Numbered from the stretch's first letter, positions 1 to 6,024 are shown. The stretch is 6,669 bases of DNA from Candidatus Sediminicultor sextus (GCA_014894735.1 JADBKX010000003.1:1-6669); one strand, 5' to 3'. Numbers and translations are program-made. Notes: generated by a model from the letters alone, not told the origin.

Positions 1-17
1 AAGGAGCGAATGACTTT

Positions 18-1094
18 TTGGATGAATTGATTTTAGATAAAAAAAGATTACTTAAAGGATTGGGTATTTCTATATTTATCGGTGCCATAACTGCCTTAAT
101 TATTATTTTTGTTACTACTAATCAGGATACCTGGATAAGTTTATCTTATGTTAATAAAAAATACCTCTTCTTAGCTTTTGTTCTAATGGTATTTACTGCA
201 GTGATAGATGCTCTCAGAATAAAAATGACCGTAGAAACAGTTAATGAAAATATTACTTTTACCGAAGCCCTAAAAGTGTACTATATTAGTAACTTTGCCG
301 GTGGTGTAACCCCTTTCTTCTCCGGTACCCTACCCGCTCAACTATATCTATTTAATAAAGATATAAAAAATAACATGACTTTAGGTAAGGCTACTATGGT
401 TGCCACTATTATGCCTCTAACTAAGACCATAGTTTTTGCCATTTTTACCCCTATCATCTTTTTTACCTTTAAAAGAACAATAACTAATTACACCATCCTT
501 TCTGCCATCCTTATCAACGGAGCTATCTTAATTTCTCTGTTTCTTCTCTTTTTATTTATCTTGGCAGTAAAATACCCCGAGAAGATGTCAGGAATAATCT
601 CTAAAATTCAACATTTGCCCTGTATCGCGAAGTTTTCAAGAAAAGAACAAATATCACAATTATTCAATAGAGTAATCCTGGAAATCAAAGAATTTCACAA
701 GAGTTTTTCTTTACTAAAAGAAAATTGGATTAAACTACTATTATCTACCCTCTGTACAATTATCTATTGGGGCACTTTTTTCCTGGTAGCCCCCCTGCTT
801 CTTTGGGGATTTAACCTACATTTTAATTTCTCCCATGTATTAGTAATGCAAGTTATATTCTATTTTATTTTACCTTTTATGCCTACTCCGGGTGGCAGCG
901 GGACAGCAGAAGCAGGTTTTGCCTCATTATTTTCTTTCTTTGTTCCTCTTCACCTTTTAGGTCTCTTTGTAGGGATTTGGAGATTTATAGTCTTTTACTT
1001 TAATTTGTGTATCGGAGCTATAGTCCTTTTCGTAGAAATTAAAAGAATAAAAAACAAGAAACGACGACAGCAACAAGAAGTAGACAAAAAGTAA
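18..1094 (+). CDS. Flippase-like polytopic membrane protein (UPF0104 / LPG synthase TM family)
   Basis: Integral membrane protein of 358 residues with about seven or eight hydrophobic segments (roughly residues 15-33, 48-66, 126-150, 158-184, 238-262, 272-290, 312-340) and a Lys/Arg-rich cytoplasmic tail (341-358). Two motifs fit the lysylphosphatidylglycerol synthase transmembrane / YbhN-like family: GGVTPFFSGTLPAQ at 95-108 and PTPGGSGTAEAG at 289-300. Relatives include the MprF flippase half and proteins next to glycosyltransferases. The soluble aminoacyl-transferase domain of full MprF is absent, so this is a stand-alone membrane module and the substrate is unknown. The proposed start is TTG at 18, with AAGGAG at 1-6 as ribosome site (11-base spacing). 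The frame is open to the window edge, so a start further upstream cannot be excluded. It is the only plus-strand gene and is convergent with the rest. Confidence 0.85.
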   Translation: MDELILDKKRLLKGLGISIFIGAITALIIIFVTTNQDTWISLSYVNKKYLFLAFVLMVFTAVIDALRIKMTVETVNENITFTEALKVYYISNFAGGVTPFFSGTLPAQLYLFNKDIKNNMTLGKATMVATIMPLTKTIVFAIFTPIIFFTFKRTITNYTILSAILINGAILISLFLLFLFILAVKYPEKMSGIISKIQHLPCIAKFSRKEQISQLFNRVILEIKEFHKSFSLLKENWIKLLLSTLCTIIYWGTFFLVAPLLLWGFNLHFNFSHVLVMQVIFYFILPFMPTPGGSGTAEAGFASLFSFFVPLHLLGLFVGIWRFIVFYFNLCIGAIVLFVEIKRIKNKKRRQQQEVDKK

Positions 1095-1466
1095 TTATAT
1101 TTCTTCTTCTTTTACTTTCCTCTTAATTTTAGCTCTAACTCCTCCAAAAGATTTAGAAATTCGATCGATTCCCAGGGCAATTATTAATATTGGCCAGTAT
1201 TTCCAGATATTTTCTGATACCTCAAAACCGAAAAAATATTTAGCTAAAAAGATAGTTCCTATAGCTATTAATATTACCCCAAAAAAAATGGATTTATTTT
1301 GCCAAATTTCTTTAATTCCCCAAATAAGTAAAATTACTGGCCACAGATTCCATACTCTTCCCCATATTTCTAAATCAGTGAAATTTTCAACTATAAATAT
1401 GATACCAACCGCTAATATGATTAATCCGAAAACCCAATTTCCCTTTCCTTCTTCACTCGTACTCAT
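1095..1466 (-). CDS. Small LiaI/LiaF-like (DUF5668-type) membrane protein with an internal duplication
   Basis: A 123-residue membrane protein with four hydrophobic stretches and a basic/acidic C-terminal tail (about 108-123). Residues 14-54 and 63-103 align without gaps at an offset of 49, with about 14 of 41 positions identical, including paired Gly, Phe, Trp-x-x-Trp-Pro and Gly-Ile positions. The protein is therefore a tandem repeat of one hairpin unit. The pattern G-x-I-x-x-x-G-x-I-F followed by W-x-x-W-P is typical of LiaI/LiaF-type transmembrane regions in envelope-stress proteins; the soluble LiaF C-terminal domain is missing. The start at ATG 1466 is chosen because AAAGGAGG (1474-1481) lies 7 bases before it. 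A longer reading to 1529 would bury that site and overlap rsfS. The start overlaps the rsfS stop as TAATG, so translation is probably coupled. It is the last gene of the minus block. Its biological role is unknown. Confidence 0.8.
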   Translation of the reverse strand: MSTSEEGKGNWVFGLIILAVGIIFIVENFTDLEIWGRVWNLWPVILLIWGIKEIWQNKSIFFGVILIAIGTIFLAKYFFGFEVSENIWKYWPILIIALGIDRISKSFGGVRAKIKRKVKEEEI

Positions 1467-1843
1467 TACTTTTCCTCCTTTAATATTTTCTTTCTTTTTA
1501 ATAAACGAATTTTCTTTGCTTCCTGCCAAATATATTCCAGGTCATAAAAATCCCTTTTCTCTTTAGAAAATATATGAACTATCACATCACCGTAATCTAA
1601 TAATATCCATCCTGTTTCAGGCTTGCCTTCATAATGCAATAATCTAAATTTATTTTCTTTTAATTTCCTCATAATAAAAATACTTATTGCCTTTAATTGA
1701 GGTTCTGAATCACCACTGGTGATTACAAAATAATCAGCAATTAGAGTCAATTTGCCTAGGTTCAATATTACTGTATCTTTTGCTTTTTTATCTTCGGCAG
1801 CAGCTACAGCTATTTTTGCAATAGCCAGTGAATTTTTATTCAA
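1466..1843 (-). CDS. rsfS: Ribosomal silencing factor RsfS (Iojap/YbeB)
   Basis: RsfS binds ribosomal protein uL14 on the large subunit and blocks subunit joining, lowering translation in stationary phase or starvation. With the TTG start the protein has 125 residues, near the usual family length. Hallmarks are the segment DYFVITSGDS, then QLKAI, and GWILLDYGDVIVHIF followed by R-D-F-Y-D-L-E-Y-I-W near the C-terminus, a close match to the Iojap-domain core. An ATG at 1849 and a GTG at 1852 are in frame, but they overlap the Shine-Dalgarno sequence GAGGTGAT (1848-1855). TTG at 1843 lies 4 bases past that site and fits the spacing of neighbouring genes, so I prefer it. The gene lies about 20 bases after the LCP stop, and its TAA overlaps the next ATG. 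The tail is Lys/Glu-rich. Confidence 0.93.
   Translation of the reverse strand: MNKNSLAIAKIAVAAAEDKKAKDTVILNLGKLTLIADYFVITSGDSEPQLKAISIFIMRKLKENKFRLLHYEGKPETGWILLDYGDVIVHIFSKEKRDFYDLEYIWQEAKKIRLLKRKKILKEEK
1474..1481 (-). promoter_or_regulatory. Ribosome binding site inside the rsfS 3' end
   Basis: AAAGGAGG, 7 bases before ATG 1466, lies within the last Lys/Glu codons of rsfS. It fixes the start of the LiaF-like gene and fits coupled translation. Confidence 0.75.
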
Positions 1844-1847
1844 AAAC

Positions 1848-1855
1848 ATCACCTC
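1848..1855 (-). promoter_or_regulatory. Ribosome binding site deciding the rsfS start
   Basis: GAGGTGAT is an eight-base complement to the 3' end of 16S rRNA. Its final AT is part of an in-frame ATG (1849), which therefore cannot use this site. TTG at 1843 lies 4 bases beyond. Confidence 0.7.
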
Positions 1856-1863
1856 TTTTTTTG

Positions 1864-3051
1864 TTAGTATTCCGCCATATCCTTCCCCAATATTATAACT
1901 AAATCTAAATTAGTCTGGTCTTGGTATTCTTTAACAATCTCAAAATCTTTAAACAATTCTTTAAATTGATTATCTAAATTTACCTCTTTTGAATAAACTA
2001 TAATTTTAGTTTGCTGGTAATTAAAATTATCGGCATTACCAACATTTACGATTTCAAATCCCTGTAATTCTAAATCTTGGGCTATTTTATGAGCAATACC
2101 CATCATTGAATTTCCATTTAAAACTTCGACTTTTATCCCGCTATTTTTACTATAGATCAGTGATTTCACTTTTTGCTGTACTTCTTCCACGTTTGGTTCT
2201 AAATAACTGATTCCCTCAATGTAAACTGGTTTGCTCTGAACGGTTTCAATTCTAAATTTTTCTTGATTTACACCTCTGAACAAATTAGCTAAGGTAACAG
2301 TATCTCGTGCTTCTATATTAGTCTCTATATATTCTTTCATCCCTTCAGATATCTGGGGAATTTTAATGATAGAATCAAAGTTTATCATTTTTTTTATTAC
2401 AGCTAAGGCTAATTTTTGTTGCCTTTTTATTCGGCCTAAATCTCCCAATTTATCGTACCTGAATCTTATGTATTGCAAGGCTTTTTCTCCATCTAAAATT
2501 TGCTTCCCCGGGTGAAGATTTATTTCCACCCCTCCTGCTTTATCTACATAATACATCTCTTTTTCTACATCAATCTCTACCCCGCCTAACTCATCAATAA
2601 TATAAACAAATCCGTTAAAATCTACCACTGCATAAAAATGAATCGGTACATCTAAAAAAGAACTGACAGTTTCAGATATCAAGCTTTCTCCTCCAAAGGC
2701 ATAGGCATGATTTATTTTGTCCATTCCTCTTCCTGGAATTTCCACCCTGGTATCTCTTGGAATGGACAGGATAAGGGCATCTTTAGTCTTTGGAGAAATG
2801 CTTAAAAAAACAATAGTATCCGCACGTCCATGGTTTTCCATCTCGTCACAGCCTACAATTAAGATATTCACTCGATTGAAAGACATTATGCCAGAGCTAT
2901 AGGGAAATATCCCAAAATATTCTAATAAAAAAAATAGGGCAGCGAATAATAGGACAGAAAACATAATCAAAATTACTTTTCTTCCTTTTTTCTTTTTTAA
3001 CTCTCTCTTTTTATTCCTTCTTATGTTTTCCCCCAATTTATTTCCATACAT
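1864..3051 (-). CDS. LytR-CpsA-Psr (LCP) family protein with C-terminal LytR_C domain
   Basis: A predicted membrane-anchored LCP enzyme of 395 residues. LCP proteins transfer undecaprenyl-phosphate-linked glycopolymers to peptidoglycan outside the membrane. The order is a basic cytoplasmic N-terminus (1-25), one transmembrane helix (about 26-44), then the LCP domain (about 60-225). Visible motifs are RAD at 76-78, IPRDT at 97-101, DKIN at 111-114, DFNGF at 144-148, an RFR at 196-198, and D-L-G-R-I-K-R-Q-Q at 204-212. These Arg/Asp positions correspond to the pyrophosphate- and lipid-binding residues of the family. A LytR_C domain follows (about 306-390, beginning KVEVLNGN). The start ATG (3051-3049) overlaps the yqeK stop as TAATG, with AAGGTGG upstream as ribosome site. 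The acceptor glycopolymer cannot be told from the sequence. Confidence 0.93.
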   Translation of the reverse strand: MYGNKLGENIRRNKKRELKKKKGRKVILIMFSVLLFAALFFLLEYFGIFPYSSGIMSFNRVNILIVGCDEMENHGRADTIVFLSISPKTKDALILSIPRDTRVEIPGRGMDKINHAYAFGGESLISETVSSFLDVPIHFYAVVDFNGFVYIIDELGGVEIDVEKEMYYVDKAGGVEINLHPGKQILDGEKALQYIRFRYDKLGDLGRIKRQQKLALAVIKKMINFDSIIKIPQISEGMKEYIETNIEARDTVTLANLFRGVNQEKFRIETVQSKPVYIEGISYLEPNVEEVQQKVKSLIYSKNSGIKVEVLNGNSMMGIAHKIAQDLELQGFEIVNVGNADNFNYQQTKIIVYSKEVNLDNQFKELFKDFEIVKEYQDQTNLDLVIILGKDMAEY

Positions 3052-3623
3052 TAAACAAAAACCACCTTGCTTAGAATATTATTCCTGGCTTCAATAGAAA
3101 TTGGATGAATGAATAAATTTTTACTTATCAGATATAGTAATCCTTTATCCAGAGCCATTAAGGCTGCTCTATCTAAATCTATTTCTGCCATTTTTCTTAC
3201 TTCTTCCACTCCGTTCATATTCCTTAAAGGTTCAATCTTATCACTTAGATAAATTATCTTATCTAAAAGAGACATTTGAGCTGAACCGGTACTGTGTGTT
3301 TTTATTGCTTTTAAAATAACAGGATCTTGAATATTAAATTCCTTTTTTGCAATAACTACCCCTACCAAAGGGTGTAATAATTTAGGAATTTTTTGAACCA
3401 TTTCATCAAGTTCAATATTATATTTTAAAACCATCTTTTTCAAAGTTTTATAATCTAAATCTTTGGCACAATCATGTAATAATCCGGCAACTTCGGCTTT
3501 ATCTGTGTCATAATCATATTTCATAGCTAATTTGCGGGCAATTTTAGAAGTATTCACCGAGTGTTCCAATCTCTCTTCGCCCAACATCTCTTTTAATTTT
3601 AATTTTATTAAATCAATATCCAC
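3051..3623 (-). CDS. yqeK: YqeK-type HD-domain hydrolase (probable symmetrical Ap4A hydrolase)
   Basis: The YqeK family comprises HD-domain metal enzymes; the Bacillus subtilis member splits diadenosine tetraphosphate (Ap4A) into two ADP. With the GTG start the protein has 190 residues. Metal-ligand positions are His21, the HD pair His50-Asp51 in LLHDCAKD, His84 (LLHPLVG), His110 in THSTG, and Asp128 in YLSDKIEP. The THSTG and SDKIEP motifs set YqeK apart from other HD proteins. An ATG at 3629 and a GTG at 3632 overlap the Shine-Dalgarno AGGTGAT (3628-3634). GTG at 3623 lies 4 bases downstream of that site and is the preferred start. It follows nadD after a 71-base spacer holding a strong stem-loop, and its TAA overlaps the LCP start. 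Adjacency to nadD is common in Firmicutes, where fused NadD-YqeK proteins also occur. Confidence 0.92.
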   Translation of the reverse strand: MDIDLIKLKLKEMLGEERLEHSVNTSKIARKLAMKYDYDTDKAEVAGLLHDCAKDLDYKTLKKMVLKYNIELDEMVQKIPKLLHPLVGVVIAKKEFNIQDPVILKAIKTHSTGSAQMSLLDKIIYLSDKIEPLRNMNGVEEVRKMAEIDLDRAALMALDKGLLYLISKNLFIHPISIEARNNILSKVVFV

Positions 3624-3627
3624 TCTC

Positions 3628-3634
3628 ATCACCT
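3628..3634 (-). promoter_or_regulatory. Ribosome binding site deciding the yqeK start
   Basis: AGGTGAT overlaps an in-frame ATG at 3629, exactly as in rsfS. GTG at 3623 lies 4 bases beyond and is the favoured start. Confidence 0.65.
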
Positions 3635-3660
3635 ATCTCTTGTCTTAAGAGTCTCTTGGT

Positions 3661-3705
3661 GTAAAATGTAACATTTTAGGCCAGGCACTAAATGTTACAT
3701 TTTAC
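3661..3705. repeat. Near-perfect inverted repeat (stem-loop) between nadD and yqeK
   Basis: The left arm 3661-3679 and right arm 3688-3705 are inverse copies: 16 bases pair perfectly (GTAAAATGTAACATTT), then one bulged T, then two more pairs, around an 8-base loop GCCAGGCA. The right arm overlaps the last nadD codons and its TAA. Each arm is itself a small dyad (AAATGT/ACATTT). No T-run follows on either strand, so it does not look like an intrinsic terminator. A cotranscriptional hairpin that protects or processes the mRNA, or a protein-binding dyad, is possible. Confidence 0.85.
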
Positions 3706-4306
3706 GATATAATCCTTTTTTGTAGATATATTCTTCCACTTCTTGGGGGAGTAAATATTTTATGTTTTTCCCCTCTCTCACTCTTCTTCTGATATCTGTA
3801 GAAGATATAGATAAGGCGGGAATTTCCATAATTTTAATAATTTTTTTAAATTTTTCGTCTAATTTATTCAAATCATATCCTGGTCGAGTTGCAGCCACAA
3901 ACTGACAAAGCTTAATTAATTCCTCACTTTTATACCAGGAATCTACCTCTAAAAAAGCATCAGCCCCGGTAATAAAAAATATTTTCACACCATGGTTATA
4001 TTTTTTTAAAAATTCTTTAACAGTGTCTATAGAATACGAAGGTCCCGGCCTATTGAGTTCAACTTTGGATACCTCAAAAAATTGGTTATTGCTAGTGGCC
4101 AGGACTGTCATTAAATATCTATCTTCAGGAGCAGAAATATCATTTCCTCTTTTGTGAGCAGGCTGACGACAGGGTACAAATATTACTTTATCTAATTTAA
4201 ATTCAACCCTTGCTTCTTCAGCTGTAAATAAATGTCCGCAATGTATGGGGTCAAATTCTCCACCCATTATTCCTAAACGTTTGATACTTGCTTTTTCCTT
4301 TAAAAT
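3695..4306 (-). CDS. nadD: Nicotinate-nucleotide adenylyltransferase NadD, probable ATT start
   Basis: NadD joins nicotinate mononucleotide and ATP to give deamido-NAD and pyrophosphate, the penultimate step of NAD synthesis. Visible motifs are the nucleotidyltransferase signature GGEFDPIHCGHL, P-C-R-Q-P-A-H-K-R, SYSIDT, TGADAFLEVDSWY, and the C-terminal ISSTDIRRRVREG with YLLPQEVEEYI. The only in-frame ATG (4267) sits directly before GGEFDP and would delete beta-strand 1, which in the family reads roughly K-R-I-G-I-x-G-G. The bases upstream are open and encode KRLGIM, restoring that strand. The first good ribosome site, GGGAGG at 4314-4319, is 7 bases before ATT at 4306. This gives a 203-residue protein, normal for the family. 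No ATG, GTG or TTG exists in frame between the upstream stop (4331-4333) and 4267. The last codons lie inside the stem-loop at 3661-3705. Confidence 0.9.
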   Translation of the reverse strand: MLKEKASIKRLGIMGGEFDPIHCGHLFTAEEARVEFKLDKVIFVPCRQPAHKRGNDISAPEDRYLMTVLATSNNQFFEVSKVELNRPGPSYSIDTVKEFLKKYNHGVKIFFITGADAFLEVDSWYKSEELIKLCQFVAATRPGYDLNKLDEKFKKIIKIMEIPALSISSTDIRRRVREGKNIKYLLPQEVEEYIYKKGLYRKM

Positions 4307-4313
4307 TATTCTT

Positions 4314-4319
4314 CCTCCC
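4314..4319 (-). promoter_or_regulatory. Ribosome binding site supporting an ATT start of nadD
   Basis: GGGAGG stands 7 bases before ATT at 4306, the same spacing seen before the ATG of ispF and of the LiaF-like gene. It is 46 bases from the internal ATG at 4267, too far to serve it. An ATA lies nearer, at 4 bases. Confidence 0.6.
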
Positions 4320-4326
4320 TGGTTTA

Positions 4327-4354
4327 GTATCTAGTCGTTAGTATATAGTATATG
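4327..4354. repeat. Heptamer tandem repeat, four units, GTNNNTA type
   Basis: Reads in strict 7-base steps: GTATCTA, GTCGTTA, GTATATA, GTATATG. It lies upstream of nadD, just beyond its ribosome site. The GTCGTTA unit recurs at 6653-6659. Confidence 0.75.
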
Positions 4355-4366
4355 GTAAAGAAAAGA

Positions 4367-4380
4367 GAATTCAGAATCCA
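4367..4380. repeat. Heptamer pair GAATTCA / GAATCCA
   Basis: Two adjacent 7-base units differing by one base. GAATTCAG recurs at 6136-6143, where it adjoins another heptamer array. Confidence 0.5.
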
Positions 4381-4410
4381 GGGGGTCCGGTTTCTTATTC
4401 CTACTTTTTT

Positions 4411-4424
4411 TACGAGATACGATT
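4411..4424. repeat. Heptamer pair TACGAGA / TACGATT
   Basis: Two adjacent 7-base units. The same two units occur in the same order at 6112-6125, about 1.7 kb away. Confidence 0.65.
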
Positions 4425-4450
4425 TTTAGTTTTGCTATTTTGTTTTTCAC

Positions 4451-4485
4451 TAAATACTAAATACTATATACTATATACTAATTAC
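4451..4485. repeat. Heptamer tandem repeat, five units, TAWATAC type
   Basis: Units are TAAATAC twice, TATATAC twice and TAATTAC. It is the inverse of the 4327-4354 array: 4338-4353 and 4466-4481 are a perfect 16-base inverted repeat with 112 bases between. It overlaps the last two codons and stop of the TPR gene. Confidence 0.8.
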
Positions 4486-5458
4486 TTTCCTTCTCCGGTA
4501 TACTTTCTTCAGCTTTTATTTCTATTTCACTCTGTTCGGGCTCTTTCTCTTTTTCGCCCTCTACTTCTCCATTAATTACTGTAAAAGCGATATCCTTCTC
4601 CGGATAGCTCCAGTTCTCTATCTTATCTCCATCTTTAAAGTTAACTTCTATTCGCGAAGGATAGCCAAAATCAAAATAACCTTTTCTTTCTAAAACCTGT
4701 TTATAGGGGAGAGCTCTTGCTTTCTCCAGCTGAAGCCACAATTTTTCTTCTCTATCTTTTAACCCCAAAGAACGATATATTTTGGCTAATTGCACGTAAG
4801 AACGCCAATATACTGAAGGATGATCAAAGGATACTGGGCTAGCAACTTCCTCTATATCGATAGCTTTTATATAGCTTTCCCTAGCTAAAGAATTAAACTG
4901 GCGGGTACTCTTCTCTCCTAAAACTCGATAAGTTTCACCCATCCAGTAAAAAGCTTCCAATAAATTCGATTCTATACTGGTTGCTCTTTTAAAATAAGGA
5001 ATAGCACTCAATAAACTATTTACAGAAGGAGCATTTGCTTTAAAAAGATATTCTTCCGGATTTCCAATTATCTTAATTCCCTCATCCAAAAAATCATTCG
5101 CCTTATTTGATTGAACCCCGGAGGAGCTCTTAAAACTGTCTATTAAATTCCGAAAGGCATATTGATTTCCAGGGTTAATTCTTAAAACTTCTTTCCATTG
5201 TTCTATAGCCTGACTATAATCGCTGCTCTGTTTATATACTTTCCCTAACCAGTAATGGGCATCCTCGAAATCAGGATTCAGTTCTATAGCTTTTTTATAA
5301 TTTTGCTCGGCCATCTCATATTTTTCCTGAAGAAAATATTCATACCCATTTTTATAATAGGTCTGATAATCTTGAGCATAAATTATTGTAGTGCCTAAAA
5401 TTAAGATTAAAAATAGGACCAACAAACTTAGTCCGGTTTTGTGAAAATATTTTTCCAT
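4478..5458 (-). CDS. Exported TPR-repeat protein, function unknown
   Basis: A 326-residue protein with a signal peptide: basic residues at 3 and 7, hydrophobic core about 9-27, and probable signal peptidase I cleavage after Tyr-Ala (27-28). There is no lipobox Cys. Mature residues 34-97 form two clear TPR units, with the typical W-L-G and A-x-x-x-N-P positions. Weaker helical-repeat segments follow at about 150-180 and 185-245, including EAFYWMGETYRVLG. Residues 259-298 (beginning GYFDFGYPSRIEV) look like a small beta-rich domain that I do not recognise. An acidic tail (299-326) is rich in Glu/Lys. The start ATG has GGGAGGGTG upstream with somewhat long spacing. The stop TAG and the last two codons lie inside a heptamer repeat array. 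The role is probably periplasmic or extracytoplasmic protein binding; no specific function can be assigned. Confidence 0.85.
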   Translation of the reverse strand: MEKYFHKTGLSLLVLFLILILGTTIIYAQDYQTYYKNGYEYFLQEKYEMAEQNYKKAIELNPDFEDAHYWLGKVYKQSSDYSQAIEQWKEVLRINPGNQYAFRNLIDSFKSSSGVQSNKANDFLDEGIKIIGNPEEYLFKANAPSVNSLLSAIPYFKRATSIESNLLEAFYWMGETYRVLGEKSTRQFNSLARESYIKAIDIEEVASPVSFDHPSVYWRSYVQLAKIYRSLGLKDREEKLWLQLEKARALPYKQVLERKGYFDFGYPSRIEVNFKDGDKIENWSYPEKDIAFTVINGEVEGEKEKEPEQSEIEIKAEESIPEKESN

Positions 5459-5573
5459 TATTCTTGCACCCTCCCCGCTTTTCTCTTGTTAATATTCCTT
5501 AGTATAGACAAACAGAATGCCTATCTTACTAATTGGTTTTATTTAATTGTAAAGCTAAGCAACCAGAAGCATC

Positions 5574-5972
5574 TTATGATTCTTTTAACTTCTCCACATA
5601 ATTCATCCTTAAATTTGCCAGTAAATTTTCGATCCGCTTAAAATCTTCCGGGTTTACATCACCCTTAATCTGATCGTATAAAAACGCTACAGTATCTATA
5701 ACTATTTTAGCTTTTTTTAAATCTTTATTCATTTCCTTAGTCTCGGGATTCATGATGAGACCCAAATACTCCCAGGCTTTTCCGTTCAACATACTTATAA
5801 ACCAAACAAAAAGAACAGGTAAATCGGGTTCTTTAAAACCTTCTTCTTGTTTTTTTTCTTCTTTTTTTGCTTTCTCTTTTATTCCTTCTTTTTCCTCTTT
5901 TTGCGTCTTTTTCTCTTTTATCTCTTCGTCTTTTTCTGTTTTCTTATTTCTTGCTTCTTCTTCCTTTTTCAT
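5574..5972 (-). CDS. DUF1844 family protein with charged N-terminal extension
   Basis: A 132-residue predicted cytoplasmic protein. Residues 1-48 are almost entirely Lys, Glu and Asp with a few polar residues, likely a charged single helix or disordered segment. Residues 52-130 match the DUF1844 pattern: F-x-x-F-I-S-M-L-N-G-K-A-W-E-Y-L-G, then MNPETKE, D-L-x-x-A-K-x-V-I-D-T-V, and a final N-L-R-M-N-Y-V. No function is established for this family to my knowledge. The ATG at 5972 is the only standard start that keeps the reading frame intact, but its ribosome site is weak (AAGGGGG about 14 bases upstream). The gene follows ispF after a 187-base spacer full of repeats and precedes the TPR gene by 115 bases. 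The coding strand of the first third is nearly all purine. Confidence 0.85.
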   Translation of the reverse strand: MKKEEEARNKKTEKDEEIKEKKTQKEEKEGIKEKAKKEEKKQEEGFKEPDLPVLFVWFISMLNGKAWEYLGLIMNPETKEMNKDLKKAKIVIDTVAFLYDQIKGDVNPEDFKRIENLLANLRMNYVEKLKES

Positions 5973-6007
5973 AATTACTATTCTTTTCCCCCTTATAAAA
6001 AATATTT

Positions 6008-6021
6008 ACTCGTATATCGTA
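6008..6021. repeat. Inverted heptamer pair ACTCGTA / TATCGTA
   Basis: On the minus strand this reads TACGATA, TACGAGT, the same family as 6112-6139 but in opposite orientation. The two flank the C-rich element at 6025-6062. Confidence 0.6.
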
Positions 6022-6024
6022 TTG

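Noticed and set aside
1..13. End of an upstream gene (TGA at 11-13)
   Set aside because: Only four codons are visible in that frame; it cannot be supported from this window.
1075..1118. Terminator at the convergent gene junction
   Set aside because: Possible arms (AAAGTAA with TTACTTT, 17 bases apart) are short and AT-only, with no U-run in a fitting place.
1467..1529. Longer N-terminus for the LiaF-like protein
   Set aside because: It would read through rsfS coding sequence and ignore the ideal AAAGGAGG placed 7 bases before ATG 1466.
1288..1566. Plus-strand open frame opposite the LiaF-like gene and rsfS
   Set aside because: It is antisense to two well-supported genes, has no ribosome site and no recognisable protein features.
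2717..2902. Plus-strand open frame inside the LCP gene
   Set aside because: Shadow of a strongly conserved LCP domain, with no independent evidence.
4327..4485. CRISPR array
   Set aside because: The repeat units are 7 bases with no unique spacers of regular length, and there are no cas genes.
5459..5573. Promoter for the TPR gene in the 115-base spacer
   Set aside because: Only weak pairs (such as TTACAA and TAAGAT, 18 apart, on the minus strand) were found; not above chance. No hairpin or repeat array seen there either.
5441..5641. Plus-strand open frame across the TPR-DUF1844 spacer
   Set aside because: It overlaps the ends of two real genes antisense and has no ribosome site or family resemblance.
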